A DNA stretch of 64,000 bases, taken from positions 310,001 to 374,000 of the forward strand of contig NZ_JYKA01000004.1 in NCBI RefSeq assembly GCF_001676875.1, read 5' to 3'. Position 1 is the stretch's first letter. Each line of letters begins with the position of its first letter. Positions 1 through 8,934 of this stretch are shown piece after piece. Position numbers and translations under genes: made by a program. Under the pieces are notes generated by a model. The model was given only the letters and a program-made list of their open reading frames with translations. It was not told the origin of the DNA and searched no databases. This DNA comes from Chromobacterium subtsugae. Its GTDB lineage: Bacteria > Pseudomonadota > Gammaproteobacteria > Burkholderiales > Chromobacteriaceae.

Positions 1-150
1 ACTTTCCTCCCCGCCCTTGCGGGCGCGGCGACTGTCTGACTGACTTCCGGCCGCGATTCTAACGGAAATCCGCCGGCGCCGCCCGACAATCTTTCATGAC
101 ATTCAGGATAATCCCGTATACTGACCATCCCTTTTCGAAGTCCCGAGACC

Positions 151-3100
151 GTGATGGAGTTGAACCAAGCCAGGCTGTCGCGCTTGCAGCTGTTCGGCAC
201 CCTGGCCATCGTGTTTGCGCTGGCCCTCACCCTGACCAGCTATTTCCTGATGATGAGCTGGCACGATTTCCAATCCGGACGGCAAAACATAGAGCAAGAG
301 GCCTCCGCGCGCGCGCGCGACAACCTGCGGGCCTATACCGACCACGCCGCGCTGCTGCTGTCGGCGCTGCGCGAACGCACCAACGACACCGTCCGCCACC
401 AGCTGCAGGAGCAGGTGGACCAGGCCTGGAGCCTGGCCGACGCCATCTGGCGCCGAGAACACGGCCGCCGCGGCGAACAGGACGCGCAGCGGCTGATCGT
501 CGAGGCGCTGCGCCCGCTGCGCTACTTCAACGGCCGCGGCTACTTCTTCATCGACACCCTGGACGGCCGCTGCGTGCTGCTGCCCACCGCGCCGGCGCGC
601 GAAGGCACCTCGCTGCTGGCCAACCGCGACGACCGCGGCCGCTACATCATGCGCGGCCTGATCGACTCGGTGGCCAACCCAGACGGCCGCGGCTTCTCCG
701 CCTACCGCTGGTATCTGCCCGGCGGCAACCGCATGGACGACAAGATCACCTATGCCCGCCGCTTCCCGCCTTACAACTGGCTGATAGGCAGCGGCGAATA
801 CATCAGCAATGTGGAAGCCGCGCTGCAGCAGCAGGGCCTGGACACGCTGGCGCGGATGCGCTTCGGCCAGGACGGCGGCGAATTGATGATCATCGACCGC
901 CAGGGCGTGATCCGCCTCTATCCGACCCGGCCGTCGCTGGTCGGCAAATCCTACCAGACGCTGCCGGCGGCCGAGCGCGACCGCGCGCTGCAACTGATCC
1001 AGCGCGGCAAGCACGGCGGCTTCCTCGAATACAGCCGCCAGGACGAGGCCGGCGCCGCCGCCGAATCCTATCTCGCCTACACCCGCCAGCTGCCGGGCTG
1101 GGACTGGACCCTGGTCACCAGCCTGCGGGTGCAGACGATACAGGACGACGGCCTGCGCGCCGCGCAGCGGCTGAAAAGCAGGCTGGCCGAGCGCATCATC
1201 GCCACGCTGGGCATGACGCTGGTGGCGATGCTGTGCGCCGGCCTGCTGTGCTGGTATTTCGTGCGCTGGGTCAGCGCGCTGGTGCGGCGCTACCAGCACG
1301 ATCTGGCGCAAAGCCACCTGTCGCTGAAGGAGCAGGCGCGCGAACTGAAGCTCAGCCACTTCATGATCGACAACGCCACCGACCTGGTGGCGCTGCAAAG
1401 CAGCCAGGGCGAGGTGGTGTACTGCAACCTGGCGCTGCGCCGCCTGCCGCAGCTGGTGGACGACCTGTTCCGCCATCCGCCCGGCGCCTTCCCGCTGACT
1501 TTCGAAACCCGCCACGACGGCGACGACGGCGAGCTGTTCCTGGAAATCACCGTCAACCAGCTGCGCTATCAGGGCGACAGCTATCTGTGCGCCACCGCGC
1601 GCGACATCAGCGGCCGCCGCCAGACCGAGCGCCAGCTGAGGCTGGCCGCCCAGGTGTTCGAATCCAGCAACGAAGCCATCCTGATCTCCGACCCGGACAA
1701 CCGCATCCTCACCGTCAACCGCGCCTTCTGCCACATCACCGGCTACAGCGAGGACGAAGTGCTGGGCCGCAAACCATCGCTGCTGTTCTCCGGCCGCCAC
1801 GAGCCCGCCTTCTTCCAGCAGCTGTGGCAGACCCTGCGCCAGCGCGGCCAATGGGCCGGGGAAATCTGGAACCAGCGCAAGAACGGCGAACACTTCCCCT
1901 GCTGGGTCAACATCAGCGTGCTGCAGGACGCGCAGGGCGCGATCAGCCACTTCGTCGCGCTGTTCACCGACATTTCCGAACGCAAGGAGCAGGAGGCCCG
2001 GGTGCAGCACATGGCGGAATACGACGCGCTGACCGACCTGCCCAACCGCGTGCTGGTCAACGACCGCCTGCACCAGGCGATACGCCAGGCCGAGCTGCAG
2101 CACAACCAGCTGGCGGTGCTGTTCGTCGACCTCGACCACTTCAAGAACATCAACGACACGCTGGGCCACAGCGCCGGCGACGAACTGCTGAAGGAAGTGG
2201 CGCGGCGGCTGGCCGGCGCGGTGCGCGGCCTCGACACCGTCGGCCGCACCGGCGGCGACGAATTCGTGCTGATCCTGCCGGCGATCAATCAGCCGAGCGA
2301 GGCGGCGCAGATCGCCGAACGCATCCTGCGCACGCTACAGCAGCCGTTCCAGATCGGCGAGCACTCGCTGGTGGTCAGTTGCAGCATAGGCATCAGCCTG
2401 ATGCCGGACGACGGCAGCGACATCCAGAACCTGCTGATGAACGCCGACCTGGCGATGTACCACGCCAAGGCGCACGGCCGGAACACCTTCCGCTTCTACA
2501 CCCGCGAGATGAACACCCAGGTGGCGGAGCGGCTGTTGATGGAAAACCGGCTGCGGCGGGCGATGGAGCAGCAGCAGCTGTACCTGGTGTACCAGCCGCA
2601 ATACGACATGGCCGGCAACCGCCTGCTGGGCTGCGAAGCGCTGCTGCGCTGGCGCGATCCGGACGAGGGCCTGATCATGCCCGGCCGCTTCATCCCGGTG
2701 GCGGAAGACACCGGCCTGATCGTGCCGCTGGGGCGCTGGGTGCTGAACGAAGCCTGCCGCCAGGCCAGCCAGTGGCTGCGCGACGGCCTGGGGCCGATCC
2801 GGGTGGCGGTCAACGTGTCCGCCCACCAGCTGATGCGCCACGACTTCATCGACGACGTGCGCGACGCGCTGCAGAAGAACAGCCTGCCCGGCCACTGCCT
2901 GGAGCTGGAGGTGACGGAAAGCACGCTGATGGCCGACGCCGACCTGGCCTCGCGCCAGCTGGCGGTGATCAAGGCGATGGGGGTGCGGCTGTCGGTGGAC
3001 GACTTCGGCACCGGCTATTCCAGCCTGGCCTACCTGAAGCGCTTCGCGCCGGACACGGTGAAGATAGACCGCTCCTTCATCACCGACCTGCCCGGCGACG

Positions 3101-3312
3101 AGGAAAACGCCGCCATCGTCAGCGCCATCATCCACCTGGCCGGCGCGCTGGGCATGGAAACGCTGGCGGAAGGCGTGGAAAACGAAACCCAGCAGCACTT
3201 CCTGGAAACGCTGGGCTGCGAGGCGATGCAGGGCTACCTGCTGGGCACCCCGCTGGCCGAAGAATTGATGACGCGGCGGCTGGAGGCCCAGCAACCGCTG
3301 CAGCCGGCCTAG
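151..3312 (+). CDS. Membrane sensor with tandem Cache, PAS, GGDEF and EAL domains
   Basis: This is a 1053-residue bifunctional c-di-GMP enzyme candidate. A membrane segment lies at about residues 13-36, followed by a periplasmic ligand-binding region resembling two Cache domains (about 45-340), then a second membrane segment near 350-370. Two PAS-like modules follow (about 400-480 and 500-615). The GGDEF domain keeps an intact GGDEF, with an RGLD inhibitory site five residues upstream. The EAL domain keeps EALLRW, the N of NVSAHQL, LELEVTES, DDFGTGYSS and AEGVEN. Both activities therefore look intact, although many such proteins show only one in vivo. The start is GTG at 151 with ATG at the next codon; either could be used. 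It stands alone and converges on the isochorismatase-like gene. The ligand cannot be read from sequence. Confidence 0.93.
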   Translation: MMELNQARLSRLQLFGTLAIVFALALTLTSYFLMMSWHDFQSGRQNIEQEASARARDNLRAYTDHAALLLSALRERTNDTVRHQLQEQVDQAWSLADAIWRREHGRRGEQDAQRLIVEALRPLRYFNGRGYFFIDTLDGRCVLLPTAPAREGTSLLANRDDRGRYIMRGLIDSVANPDGRGFSAYRWYLPGGNRMDDKITYARRFPPYNWLIGSGEYISNVEAALQQQGLDTLARMRFGQDGGELMIIDRQGVIRLYPTRPSLVGKSYQTLPAAERDRALQLIQRGKHGGFLEYSRQDEAGAAAESYLAYTRQLPGWDWTLVTSLRVQTIQDDGLRAAQRLKSRLAERIIATLGMTLVAMLCAGLLCWYFVRWVSALVRRYQHDLAQSHLSLKEQARELKLSHFMIDNATDLVALQSSQGEVVYCNLALRRLPQLVDDLFRHPPGAFPLTFETRHDGDDGELFLEITVNQLRYQGDSYLCATARDISGRRQTERQLRLAAQVFESSNEAILISDPDNRILTVNRAFCHITGYSEDEVLGRKPSLLFSGRHEPAFFQQLWQTLRQRGQWAGEIWNQRKNGEHFPCWVNISVLQDAQGAISHFVALFTDISERKEQEARVQHMAEYDALTDLPNRVLVNDRLHQAIRQAELQHNQLAVLFVDLDHFKNINDTLGHSAGDELLKEVARRLAGAVRGLDTVGRTGGDEFVLILPAINQPSEAAQIAERILRTLQQPFQIGEHSLVVSCSIGISLMPDDGSDIQNLLMNADLAMYHAKAHGRNTFRFYTREMNTQVAERLLMENRLRRAMEQQQLYLVYQPQYDMAGNRLLGCEALLRWRDPDEGLIMPGRFIPVAEDTGLIVPLGRWVLNEACRQASQWLRDGLGPIRVAVNVSAHQLMRHDFIDDVRDALQKNSLPGHCLELEVTESTLMADADLASRQLAVIKAMGVRLSVDDFGTGYSSLAYLKRFAPDTVKIDRSFITDLPGDEENAAIVSAIIHLAGALGMETLAEGVENETQQHFLETLGCEAMQGYLLGTPLAEELMTRRLEAQQPLQPA

Positions 3313-3325
3313 CCGCCGGCAGGCG

Positions 3326-3898
3326 TCACAGCGCTTCCAGCTGCGCCTGGTCAATGATGCCGGCGATGGCCGCCAGCTGCTTCATCGACATCTGGTGTTC
3401 GTCCTCATTGGCCGCCGCGCAGGCCGGCTCCAGCACCAGCACCCGGTAGTCGCGGTCGTGCGCGTCGCGCGCCGCCGCCTGCACCGCCCAGGTGCTGCTG
3501 ACGCCGGCGATCACCAGCCGCTCGACGCGCTGCGCCCGCAGCACCGCCTCCAGGCCGGTGGCGTAAAACGGGCTGATGCGGTGCTTCACCACCACCGCGT
3601 CTTCCAGCGCCACATCCAGCTCCGGATGGAAATCGGTGCCCGGCCCGGCCAGGTTCAGCGCCTGCAGCGCCTGGGCGCGGCTGAAGATGGCCGATCCCTC
3701 CGGCATTTCGGCGTAATTCGGCGAAAACCCCACCTTGACATGGATGATCGGCCAGCCCTGCCGGCGCGCCAGCGCGATGGCGCAGTTGGCCGCCGCGATC
3801 ACGCCGCGCTCGGCGGCATGGCCGGCGCAGCGCGCCGTCTTGCCCGTCGGGTGCATGATGTCGATGATGTAGTCCAGCGTCAGCAGCGCGGTTTTCAT
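3326..3898 (-). CDS. Isochorismatase-family hydrolase lacking the nucleophile cysteine
   Basis: This 190-residue protein has the isochorismatase-like hydrolase fold. The N-terminal strand carries the catalytic Asp (LTLDY) and the catalytic Lys lies in VVKHRISPFY. In cysteine hydrolases of this family the third residue sits in a G-V-x-T-x-x-C-V motif; here the aligned stretch is GVSSTWAVQ, with Ala in the Cys position. This is what cysteine-independent members such as PhzD-type isochorismatases show, so either an isochorismatase-like activity or a changed function is possible. It lies 51 bp downstream of the marR gene on the same strand and is probably co-transcribed and repressed by it. The substrate is unknown. 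Confidence 0.85.
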   Translation of the reverse strand: MKTALLTLDYIIDIMHPTGKTARCAGHAAERGVIAAANCAIALARRQGWPIIHVKVGFSPNYAEMPEGSAIFSRAQALQALNLAGPGTDFHPELDVALEDAVVVKHRISPFYATGLEAVLRAQRVERLVIAGVSSTWAVQAAARDAHDRDYRVLVLEPACAAANEDEHQMSMKQLAAIAGIIDQAQLEAL

Positions 3899-3949
3899 GG
3901 TTCACTCTCCGAATACTCTCGATCGCGGCGGCGAAGGGCCGCCGCCCTG

Positions 3950-4390
3950 TCAATCCTCGCGCGCCAGCCGCTCCAGCAAGGCGCCGGCGCGCAACAGCAG
4001 CGCGCGGTCGGCGTCGCCCAGTCCATCCAGCCGCGCCTGCAGCCAGCCATCGCGCAGCTGGCGATTGCGCTGCAAGGCCGCGGCGCCTGCCGCCGACAAC
4101 TGCACGCGCACCCGCCGGCCATCCTCCGGATCAGGCAGGCGGCGAATCAGCCCGCCGCCCTCCAACTCGCGCAGCAGCCCGGCCAGATTGGACGAGCGCA
4201 GGCTTTCGCCGCGCGCCAGCTCGGTGGGCGTCGCCTCTCCGCCGGCGCGGTCTATCGCGCCCAGCACCGCCAGCAAGCCGAAAGGCAGCACATCCTGGCT
4301 CGCCTGCTGGCGCAGCCGGCGCGTCATCGTCATCAGCTGCATCCGCAGCCGGGTCGCCGCGGCGATGTGGGCGCTATTGTCTTTCATCAT
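3950..4390 (-). CDS. MarR-family transcriptional regulator
   Basis: This 146-residue winged-helix repressor candidate has a central HTH (about residues 40-90: ATPTELARGESLRSSNLAGL) followed by the wing containing the D-P-E-D-G-R-R turn typical of MarR proteins (LIRRLPDPEDGRRVRV). The gene precedes the isochorismatase-like gene with a 51-bp gap, and the region upstream of its start (4391-4440) is AT-rich, as expected for a shared promoter and operator. Autoregulation and control of the downstream hydrolase are inferred from this layout. No ligand can be named. Confidence 0.88.
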   Translation of the reverse strand: MMKDNSAHIAAATRLRMQLMTMTRRLRQQASQDVLPFGLLAVLGAIDRAGGEATPTELARGESLRSSNLAGLLRELEGGGLIRRLPDPEDGRRVRVQLSAAGAAALQRNRQLRDGWLQARLDGLGDADRALLLRAGALLERLARED

Positions 4391-4510
4391 TTATCTACTA
4401 TTACATAGCTATTCAATTATAGCAATTTTGCCGAAAAAGGCCCCGAGGAAGCCAGGCCCAGGCCGATTGCCCAGCGGACCGTCACGCCGCCGGCAGACGG
4501 TCCGTACCCA

Positions 4511-4768
4511 TCATGCCCTCTGCGTCGCCACGTGCTCGCCGGCCTTCAGCATCGCGATCTTCACATCGGCGAAATTCAATACCCTGTAAGCCAGGCCCAG
4601 CGCCAGCAACTCAACCAGATAATCGCGTCCGAAAATGGCCGCGCCCTCCCAGTCCGACCCCTTCTCGCCCAAGATGGATGGACAAGTCACCAGGACGCGC
4701 TTGCCCTGTATCGTGTCCAAGGCGAAATCATCGTCCTCTATTCTCTGAACCAGATGTGTTGATGCCAT
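4511..4768 (-). CDS. Small conserved-looking hypothetical protein
   Basis: An 85-residue protein that I do not recognise. It has no signal peptide or membrane segment and reads as a small soluble alpha/beta protein (QGKRVLVTCPSILGEKG followed by an aliphatic YLVELLALGLAYRVL stretch). A GAGGTGG ribosome-binding sequence lies about 10 nt before the ATG at 4768, supporting translation. It sits alone between the marR gene and the HTH-receiver gene. Codon use resembles the core genome, although the region just upstream of it is AT-rich. Confidence 0.6.
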   Translation of the reverse strand: MASTHLVQRIEDDDFALDTIQGKRVLVTCPSILGEKGSDWEGAAIFGRDYLVELLALGLAYRVLNFADVKIAMLKAGEHVATQRA

Positions 4769-5177
4769 CTAATGCCACCTCAACTCGATAACTCATCGGA
4801 GCAGACGCCGCGCCAGGCCAAACATCCACCCGGCGCGGCATCCGATTGCTTACACACGCGATACTCAACCACCGTCAAACATGCCAATGTCAATCAATAC
4901 TAAGACAATTCCAACACTACCTACTTGTCTCTGCAATAGACAGCCCAGTCATGACCAAAATGGCGTCTCGCGGCTTGGCCATCCCGACCTTCGCTCGACA
5001 GGCATACGATATCAGGCAAATTAATCTCAATGCCATAAAATTTGCAATTTACGCACACAAAAAAATAAAAATGTGCGCTTTACGCAATCGGCAACCAAGC
5101 CATGTCATGGCAAATTTGTAGCATCAATGATTTGCTGATAGCATTTCGACCCGCCAACCGCAGACGAAAATGCCGAC
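4769..5177. other. AT-rich intergenic region with a direct repeat
   Basis: This 409-bp stretch separates two divergent genes and has a lower GC content than its surroundings. I see no convincing gene. It holds an 8-bp direct repeat TTTACGCA at 5048-5055 and 5079-5086, exactly 31 bp apart (about three helical turns), with a CGCACA/TGTGCG inverted pair between them. This is a plausible operator or promoter region for the HTH-receiver gene starting at 5178, but no promoter can be assigned with confidence. Confidence 0.4.
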
Positions 5178-6080
5178 ATGATCGACGACTTCAAGTCATA
5201 TTTCCTGGGCCGCCTGGCCCAGCTGCTAGAGTCGCGCGGCATTGCGGAGCGCGAACGCACGCTGTGGCTGAAGACCCTGCTGGGCATCGACCTATCCAGT
5301 GCGAATCGCAAATTGAAGGGCGGAATCGCCTTCAATATCGAAGAACTGGCCAAGGTATCCCGGGCGGTGAGTTGCTCCAGCGATTACTTGCTTGGCCTGA
5401 AAGACGAAGCCTCCGCTACCCGTCCGCCCGGCCATGCCTTCGATGGCCTTGGCGTGCGCGCCACGCTGGACTGCGACCGGTTGCCCGCGCAGGACACCAT
5501 GACTGTCGCGGCTCGCCACCTTGGCGACCCTGATGAAAAAGCGTTGATTGCCTGGATATCGCGCAATGAGAGTGCGCTAAACGCACAAGTTGTCGCCTGG
5601 AAGCCTGTCGGCGGCAGCGGCTGGAAAATGGCGGAACGCGCGGACGCGCCTTCCGATGCGACCTTGCACCGGGTATACGCGCGCCTCGCGCTGGATCCCG
5701 CCATCAGCGCCTACCGGATCGCGGTGCTGGATGATAGGGCCGAAACGGCGGAAGTGATGCAAGGCTTTCTGGAACAGGCCGGGTACATCGCCGACACCTA
5801 CACCCGGACAGACGAGCTGGCCAAAGCGCTGCGGCAGACCCGCTACGACGCTTTCGTGCTGGACTGGTCGATGGGCCGCGGCGAAACCACCGAATCGCTG
5901 ATGGAAGACATCCGCCAGAACCATGCCGCCGACACGCCAATCATCCTGATCACCGGCGAAGCCAGCGAACTGGAGATAGAACGCGCCATCGACCGCCACG
6001 GCGTGCGCTACTTTCAGAAAACCGGGCTGTTCAAGCCCATCATCGCCCAGTTGAAAAAGGATTTGCGCGAATTGGCTTGA
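5178..6080 (+). CDS. HTH-receiver response regulator (receiver at the C-terminus)
   Basis: A 300-residue protein with inverted domain order. Residues about 1-75 look like an XRE/CI-type DNA-binding domain (SSANRKLKGGIAFNIEELAK, then a V-S-x-x-x-D-Y-L-L-G turn seen in such repressors). A linker of about 100 residues follows. A receiver domain fills residues about 178-300, with acidic LDDR, phospho-acceptor Asp in VLDWS, Thr in ILITGE and Lys in YFQKTG, so it should accept phosphate. It converges on the histidine kinase gene with a 6-bp gap, which makes the two a likely cognate pair. Most response regulators carry the receiver first, so this architecture is uncommon. The target is unknown; the direct repeats upstream suggest autoregulation. 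Confidence 0.82.
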   Translation: MIDDFKSYFLGRLAQLLESRGIAERERTLWLKTLLGIDLSSANRKLKGGIAFNIEELAKVSRAVSCSSDYLLGLKDEASATRPPGHAFDGLGVRATLDCDRLPAQDTMTVAARHLGDPDEKALIAWISRNESALNAQVVAWKPVGGSGWKMAERADAPSDATLHRVYARLALDPAISAYRIAVLDDRAETAEVMQGFLEQAGYIADTYTRTDELAKALRQTRYDAFVLDWSMGRGETTESLMEDIRQNHAADTPIILITGEASELEIERAIDRHGVRYFQKTGLFKPIIAQLKKDLRELA

Positions 6081-6086
6081 AACCGA

Positions 6087-7463
6087 TCAGACCAGCTCAA
6101 CCGGCAGTCTGGCGATGAAGGTAGACCCCTTGCCCACTTCGCTGCCGGCGAGAAACACCTCGCCCTGCATCAGTACGGCGATCTTGCGGACAATCGCCAA
6201 ACCCATGCCCGCGCCGCCGCGATTGGCGCCCTTGGCTTGGGTAAAAGCCTCGAACAGACAAGCCTGCTCGCTCTCGGGGATCCCGATGCCGGTATCACTG
6301 ACCGTTAGCGTCAGACAGGCTCGCGGCGCGACGCCCTCCAATTCCAACGCCACCCGCACCTCGCCGGCGTCGGTATAGCGCAAGGCGTTGGAGATCAAAT
6401 TGCTGGCCACTTGGCGGATTCTGGTCATGTCGGCATGCGCCTCGACCCCGGCCACGCCCGCCGCGGCAAAAGACAGCGCCACCCCCTTGGCCGCGGCGAC
6501 CTGGCGAAACTCCCCCACCACGCTGCCCAGCAGCTGGCCGGGCTCGAACCGCGTCGGCCGCAAAATCATCCTTCCCGCGTCCAGCCGTCCCATATCCAGC
6601 AAATCCTGCATCAGCTTGGACAGGTAGTCGGCGGCAGTCCTGACATTGGCGATCGTCCGCAACACCCTGGGCTCCCGCTCCATGTCGGACAACAACTCGA
6701 CCCCGCCCTGTATCGTGTGCAGCGGCGTCAGGATTTCGTGGCTGACGGTAGACAACATGGTGGAGCGCGCCAGCGCCGTCTGCACCGCCTCTTCCTGGGC
6801 CTGCTTGGCTGCGGCGATCATCTCGCGCTGCAGCTCAATGATCTCCTGGCGCCGTATCGCCTTCCATAGCTCCCGCGCCAGAAACACCACCAGCACCGCC
6901 CAGATGATCAGGCTGACCAAGGCGAAATTGCGCAGCCTCAGCGTCTGTTCGATCGATGCATCGCGCAGCCGGACCTCTTCGTGATGAGCGGCTATCACCA
7001 AATCGGCGATCACCGGCGACATGTCGTTCAACTCCTGCTGCAGCGCGGCCAGGGCGGCGGCATCGCTCCGCGTCGCCGGAAACAGGATCTTGCCGCGCCG
7101 CATGAAGCCGGCGATCTGCTCCAGCAAGGCCGCGTAATCGGCGTTCTTGCGCAATTGCGGAGAAACCGAGCGGTTCAGCACCAGGTATTTTGATTCCAGC
7201 ACATCGTAGGCGACCTGCAAATCTTCAAAGGTTTCGATATGCAGCGCATAAGCGTTGATCTCGCCATACAGGCGCTGCACCGCGTACCGATATTGCGATG
7301 CCGCCCAGTAATAGCCCTCCCCTGGGCCCGCGGCCTGCTCCAGCGCCTGCTTGGAAAACAGCGTGCTTTGCACGTAAAAGAAGCACAACATCGGCAACAA
7401 GACCGCCAGGCAGAAAAACATCAGCCACTGCCGCCCCTGCTGCACCGGAAGCGGAATTCTCAT
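6087..7463 (-). CDS. Membrane-bound sensor histidine kinase
   Basis: A 458-residue kinase when started at the ATG at 7463. This start makes a TGATG overlap with the stop of the upstream gene and puts a membrane segment (about 12-32) at the N-terminus. A periplasmic region of about 170 residues with no recognised domain follows, then a second membrane segment (about 185-205). The HisKA H-box reads STVSHEILTPLHTI. The ATPase domain has NLISNALRY (N box), DTGIGIP (G1) and GGAGMGLAI (G2). No receiver or HPt is fused. Translational coupling to the exported molybdopterin-fold protein suggests that protein supplies or senses the signal, and the convergent HTH-receiver gene is the likely partner. Confidence 0.9.
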   Translation of the reverse strand: MRIPLPVQQGRQWLMFFCLAVLLPMLCFFYVQSTLFSKQALEQAAGPGEGYYWAASQYRYAVQRLYGEINAYALHIETFEDLQVAYDVLESKYLVLNRSVSPQLRKNADYAALLEQIAGFMRRGKILFPATRSDAAALAALQQELNDMSPVIADLVIAAHHEEVRLRDASIEQTLRLRNFALVSLIIWAVLVVFLARELWKAIRRQEIIELQREMIAAAKQAQEEAVQTALARSTMLSTVSHEILTPLHTIQGGVELLSDMEREPRVLRTIANVRTAADYLSKLMQDLLDMGRLDAGRMILRPTRFEPGQLLGSVVGEFRQVAAAKGVALSFAAAGVAGVEAHADMTRIRQVASNLISNALRYTDAGEVRVALELEGVAPRACLTLTVSDTGIGIPESEQACLFEAFTQAKGANRGGAGMGLAIVRKIAVLMQGEVFLAGSEVGKGSTFIARLPVELV

Positions 7464-7945
7464 CAACGCACCACGATGGTCTTGATTTGCCAGGCAAGCT
7501 TGGCGTCGGCTTTGACTTTCTGCAATTCGGCGAAATCGCTGACCGGATACATCATCCACAGCGGGCCGAAATCCCGCCTCTCCAACGGCTTGCCATTGAT
7601 GAACCTGGCCATGATGGGATGGTATTTGTCCAGATCGCTCAGCGGCAGGATCACTTTGTATTCATCGTAAGTGACCAGTTCTATCTTCGAACCGCGCGCG
7701 CCGACCGCGCGCAGAATGTCGCTGAGCCCTGGGCCGGAAAACACCGACCTCGGCGTCCAGGTGGTTCGCGTGGTGATGGTGCGCTGCGGCAAGCGCAACA
7801 GCTCGCTTTCGGTGAAGCGGTATTCGCTGCGGCCGGCGTCGTTGAACATGCCTGCTCCGCCCCTGACCGTCAGCATGACATCGGCGGGCGAGGCCATCGC
7901 CGCGCCGGACCAGGCCAGCAGCATCCCCGCCAGCAATCGTTTCAT
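7463..7945 (-). CDS. Exported oxidoreductase molybdopterin-binding-fold protein
   Basis: A 160-residue protein from ATG 7945 (a Met four codons upstream is also possible). It starts with a cleavable signal peptide ending near AMA-SPA. The mature part (TPRSVFSGPGLSDILRAVGA ... YDEYKVILPLSDLDKY ... GPLWMMYPV) resembles the small sulfite-oxidase-like molybdopterin-binding fold. The cofactor-binding cysteine of true enzymes is not evident, so it may be a sensor or binding protein. Its stop overlaps the start of the histidine kinase gene by one base, a strong sign of a shared pathway: a periplasmic input protein for the kinase is the simplest reading, and it is inference. Confidence 0.72.
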   Translation of the reverse strand: MKRLLAGMLLAWSGAAMASPADVMLTVRGGAGMFNDAGRSEYRFTESELLRLPQRTITTRTTWTPRSVFSGPGLSDILRAVGARGSKIELVTYDEYKVILPLSDLDKYHPIMARFINGKPLERRDFGPLWMMYPVSDFAELQKVKADAKLAWQIKTIVVR

Positions 7946-8047
7946 TCCATCCCTCATTTCGCCTCCCGCCGATTCATTACTCCGTCGTAAAGACGAACTA
8001 CCGACAAGCCTATCATCATGAATCCAGGGTGGCGATGCCCAAGCCGC

Positions 8048-8911
8048 TTATTTGCCGACTATCACCACCGTGCAAGTCTGCCCGGCGATCAGCGGCTGGC
8101 CCTGCGGCTGCTCGTCCAGCTGGATGCGCACCGGCACCCGCTGCGCCAGCCGCACCCAGTTGAACGTGGGGTTGACGTCGGCCAGCAGCTCGCGGCCGGT
8201 GCCGGCGTCGCGATCGGTGATGCCGCGGGCGATGCTGGCGATATGGCCGCGCAGGCGCTGGCCGCTGCTCATCAGCGTCACCTCGGCCTTGGCGCCCACC
8301 TTCAGCATCGGCAGCTTGGTTTCCTCGAAATAGCCGTCGACATAGAAAGAGCCGCCGTCGATCAGCGCCAGCCGGGGCGCGCCGGTGGCTGCGAAGTCGC
8401 CGACATGGACGTTGAGGTTGGTGACATAGCCGTCGGTCGGCGCGCGCACCACCGTGCGCTGCAGGTTCAGCGCGGCCAGCTCGCGCGCGGCCACCGCCGC
8501 CTGGTACTGCGACACCGCGGCGGCGGCGGCGAAATCGGCGCTTTCGCGGCTTTCGGTGGAGACGATGGCGCTGTCCAGGCTGGCGCGGCGCGCCGCCTCC
8601 TTGCCGCGGCGGCTCTTGTCGGCCTGGTGGCCGGCCAGCGTCGCCTCGGCCTGCGCCAGCGCCGCGCGGTAGCGGCTGGGGTCGATGACGAACAGCACGT
8701 CACCGCGGCGCACCGGCTGGTTGTCCTTCACCGCCACCTGGGTGACGATGCCGGACACGTCGGCGGCGATGGTGACCACGTCGGCCTTCACCCTGCCGTC
8801 GCGGGTCCACGGCGACAGCATGTAGTGGTCCCACAGCGTTTTTCCGGCCCAGACGGCGGCGGCCAGCAACAGCAGGGTGATCAGGTAGCGGGTAATCGAT
8901 TTGGCGATCAT
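8048..8911 (-). CDS. aaeA: Periplasmic adaptor of an AaeAB-type efflux pump (HlyD family)
   Basis: The membrane-fusion subunit that links the inner-membrane pump to an outer-membrane channel. After one N-terminal membrane anchor it shows SPWTRDGRVKADVV, a biotinyl-lipoyl half motif (DVSGIVTQVAVKDNQPV), an alpha-hairpin, the second half motif (VVRAPTDGYVTNLNVHVGDF) and the YFEETKL strand typical of AaeA. The start is uncertain: ATG 8911 gives the N-terminus most like AaeA, while ATG 8932 lies just beyond the aaeX stop. It is the last gene of a four-gene operon transcribed toward lower coordinates. Family-level assignment; the substrate (aromatic carboxylic acids in E. coli) is not proven here. 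Confidence 0.88.
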   Translation of the reverse strand: MIAKSITRYLITLLLLAAAVWAGKTLWDHYMLSPWTRDGRVKADVVTIAADVSGIVTQVAVKDNQPVRRGDVLFVIDPSRYRAALAQAEATLAGHQADKSRRGKEAARRASLDSAIVSTESRESADFAAAAAVSQYQAAVAARELAALNLQRTVVRAPTDGYVTNLNVHVGDFAATGAPRLALIDGGSFYVDGYFEETKLPMLKVGAKAEVTLMSSGQRLRGHIASIARGITDRDAGTGRELLADVNPTFNWVRLAQRVPVRIQLDEQPQGQPLIAGQTCTVVIVGK

Positions 8912-8934
8912 GGAAAAGAATCCGGTAGGCATTG

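Noticed and set aside
103-3449. Long open frames on both strands overlapping the GGDEF/EAL gene
   Set aside because: They have arginine/alanine/proline-rich composition with no domain, typical of antisense or shifted frames in GC-rich DNA.
4846-5121. A 91-codon frame in the AT-rich region before the HTH-receiver gene
   Set aside because: It has no ribosome-binding site, unusual composition and no domain; the region looks regulatory.
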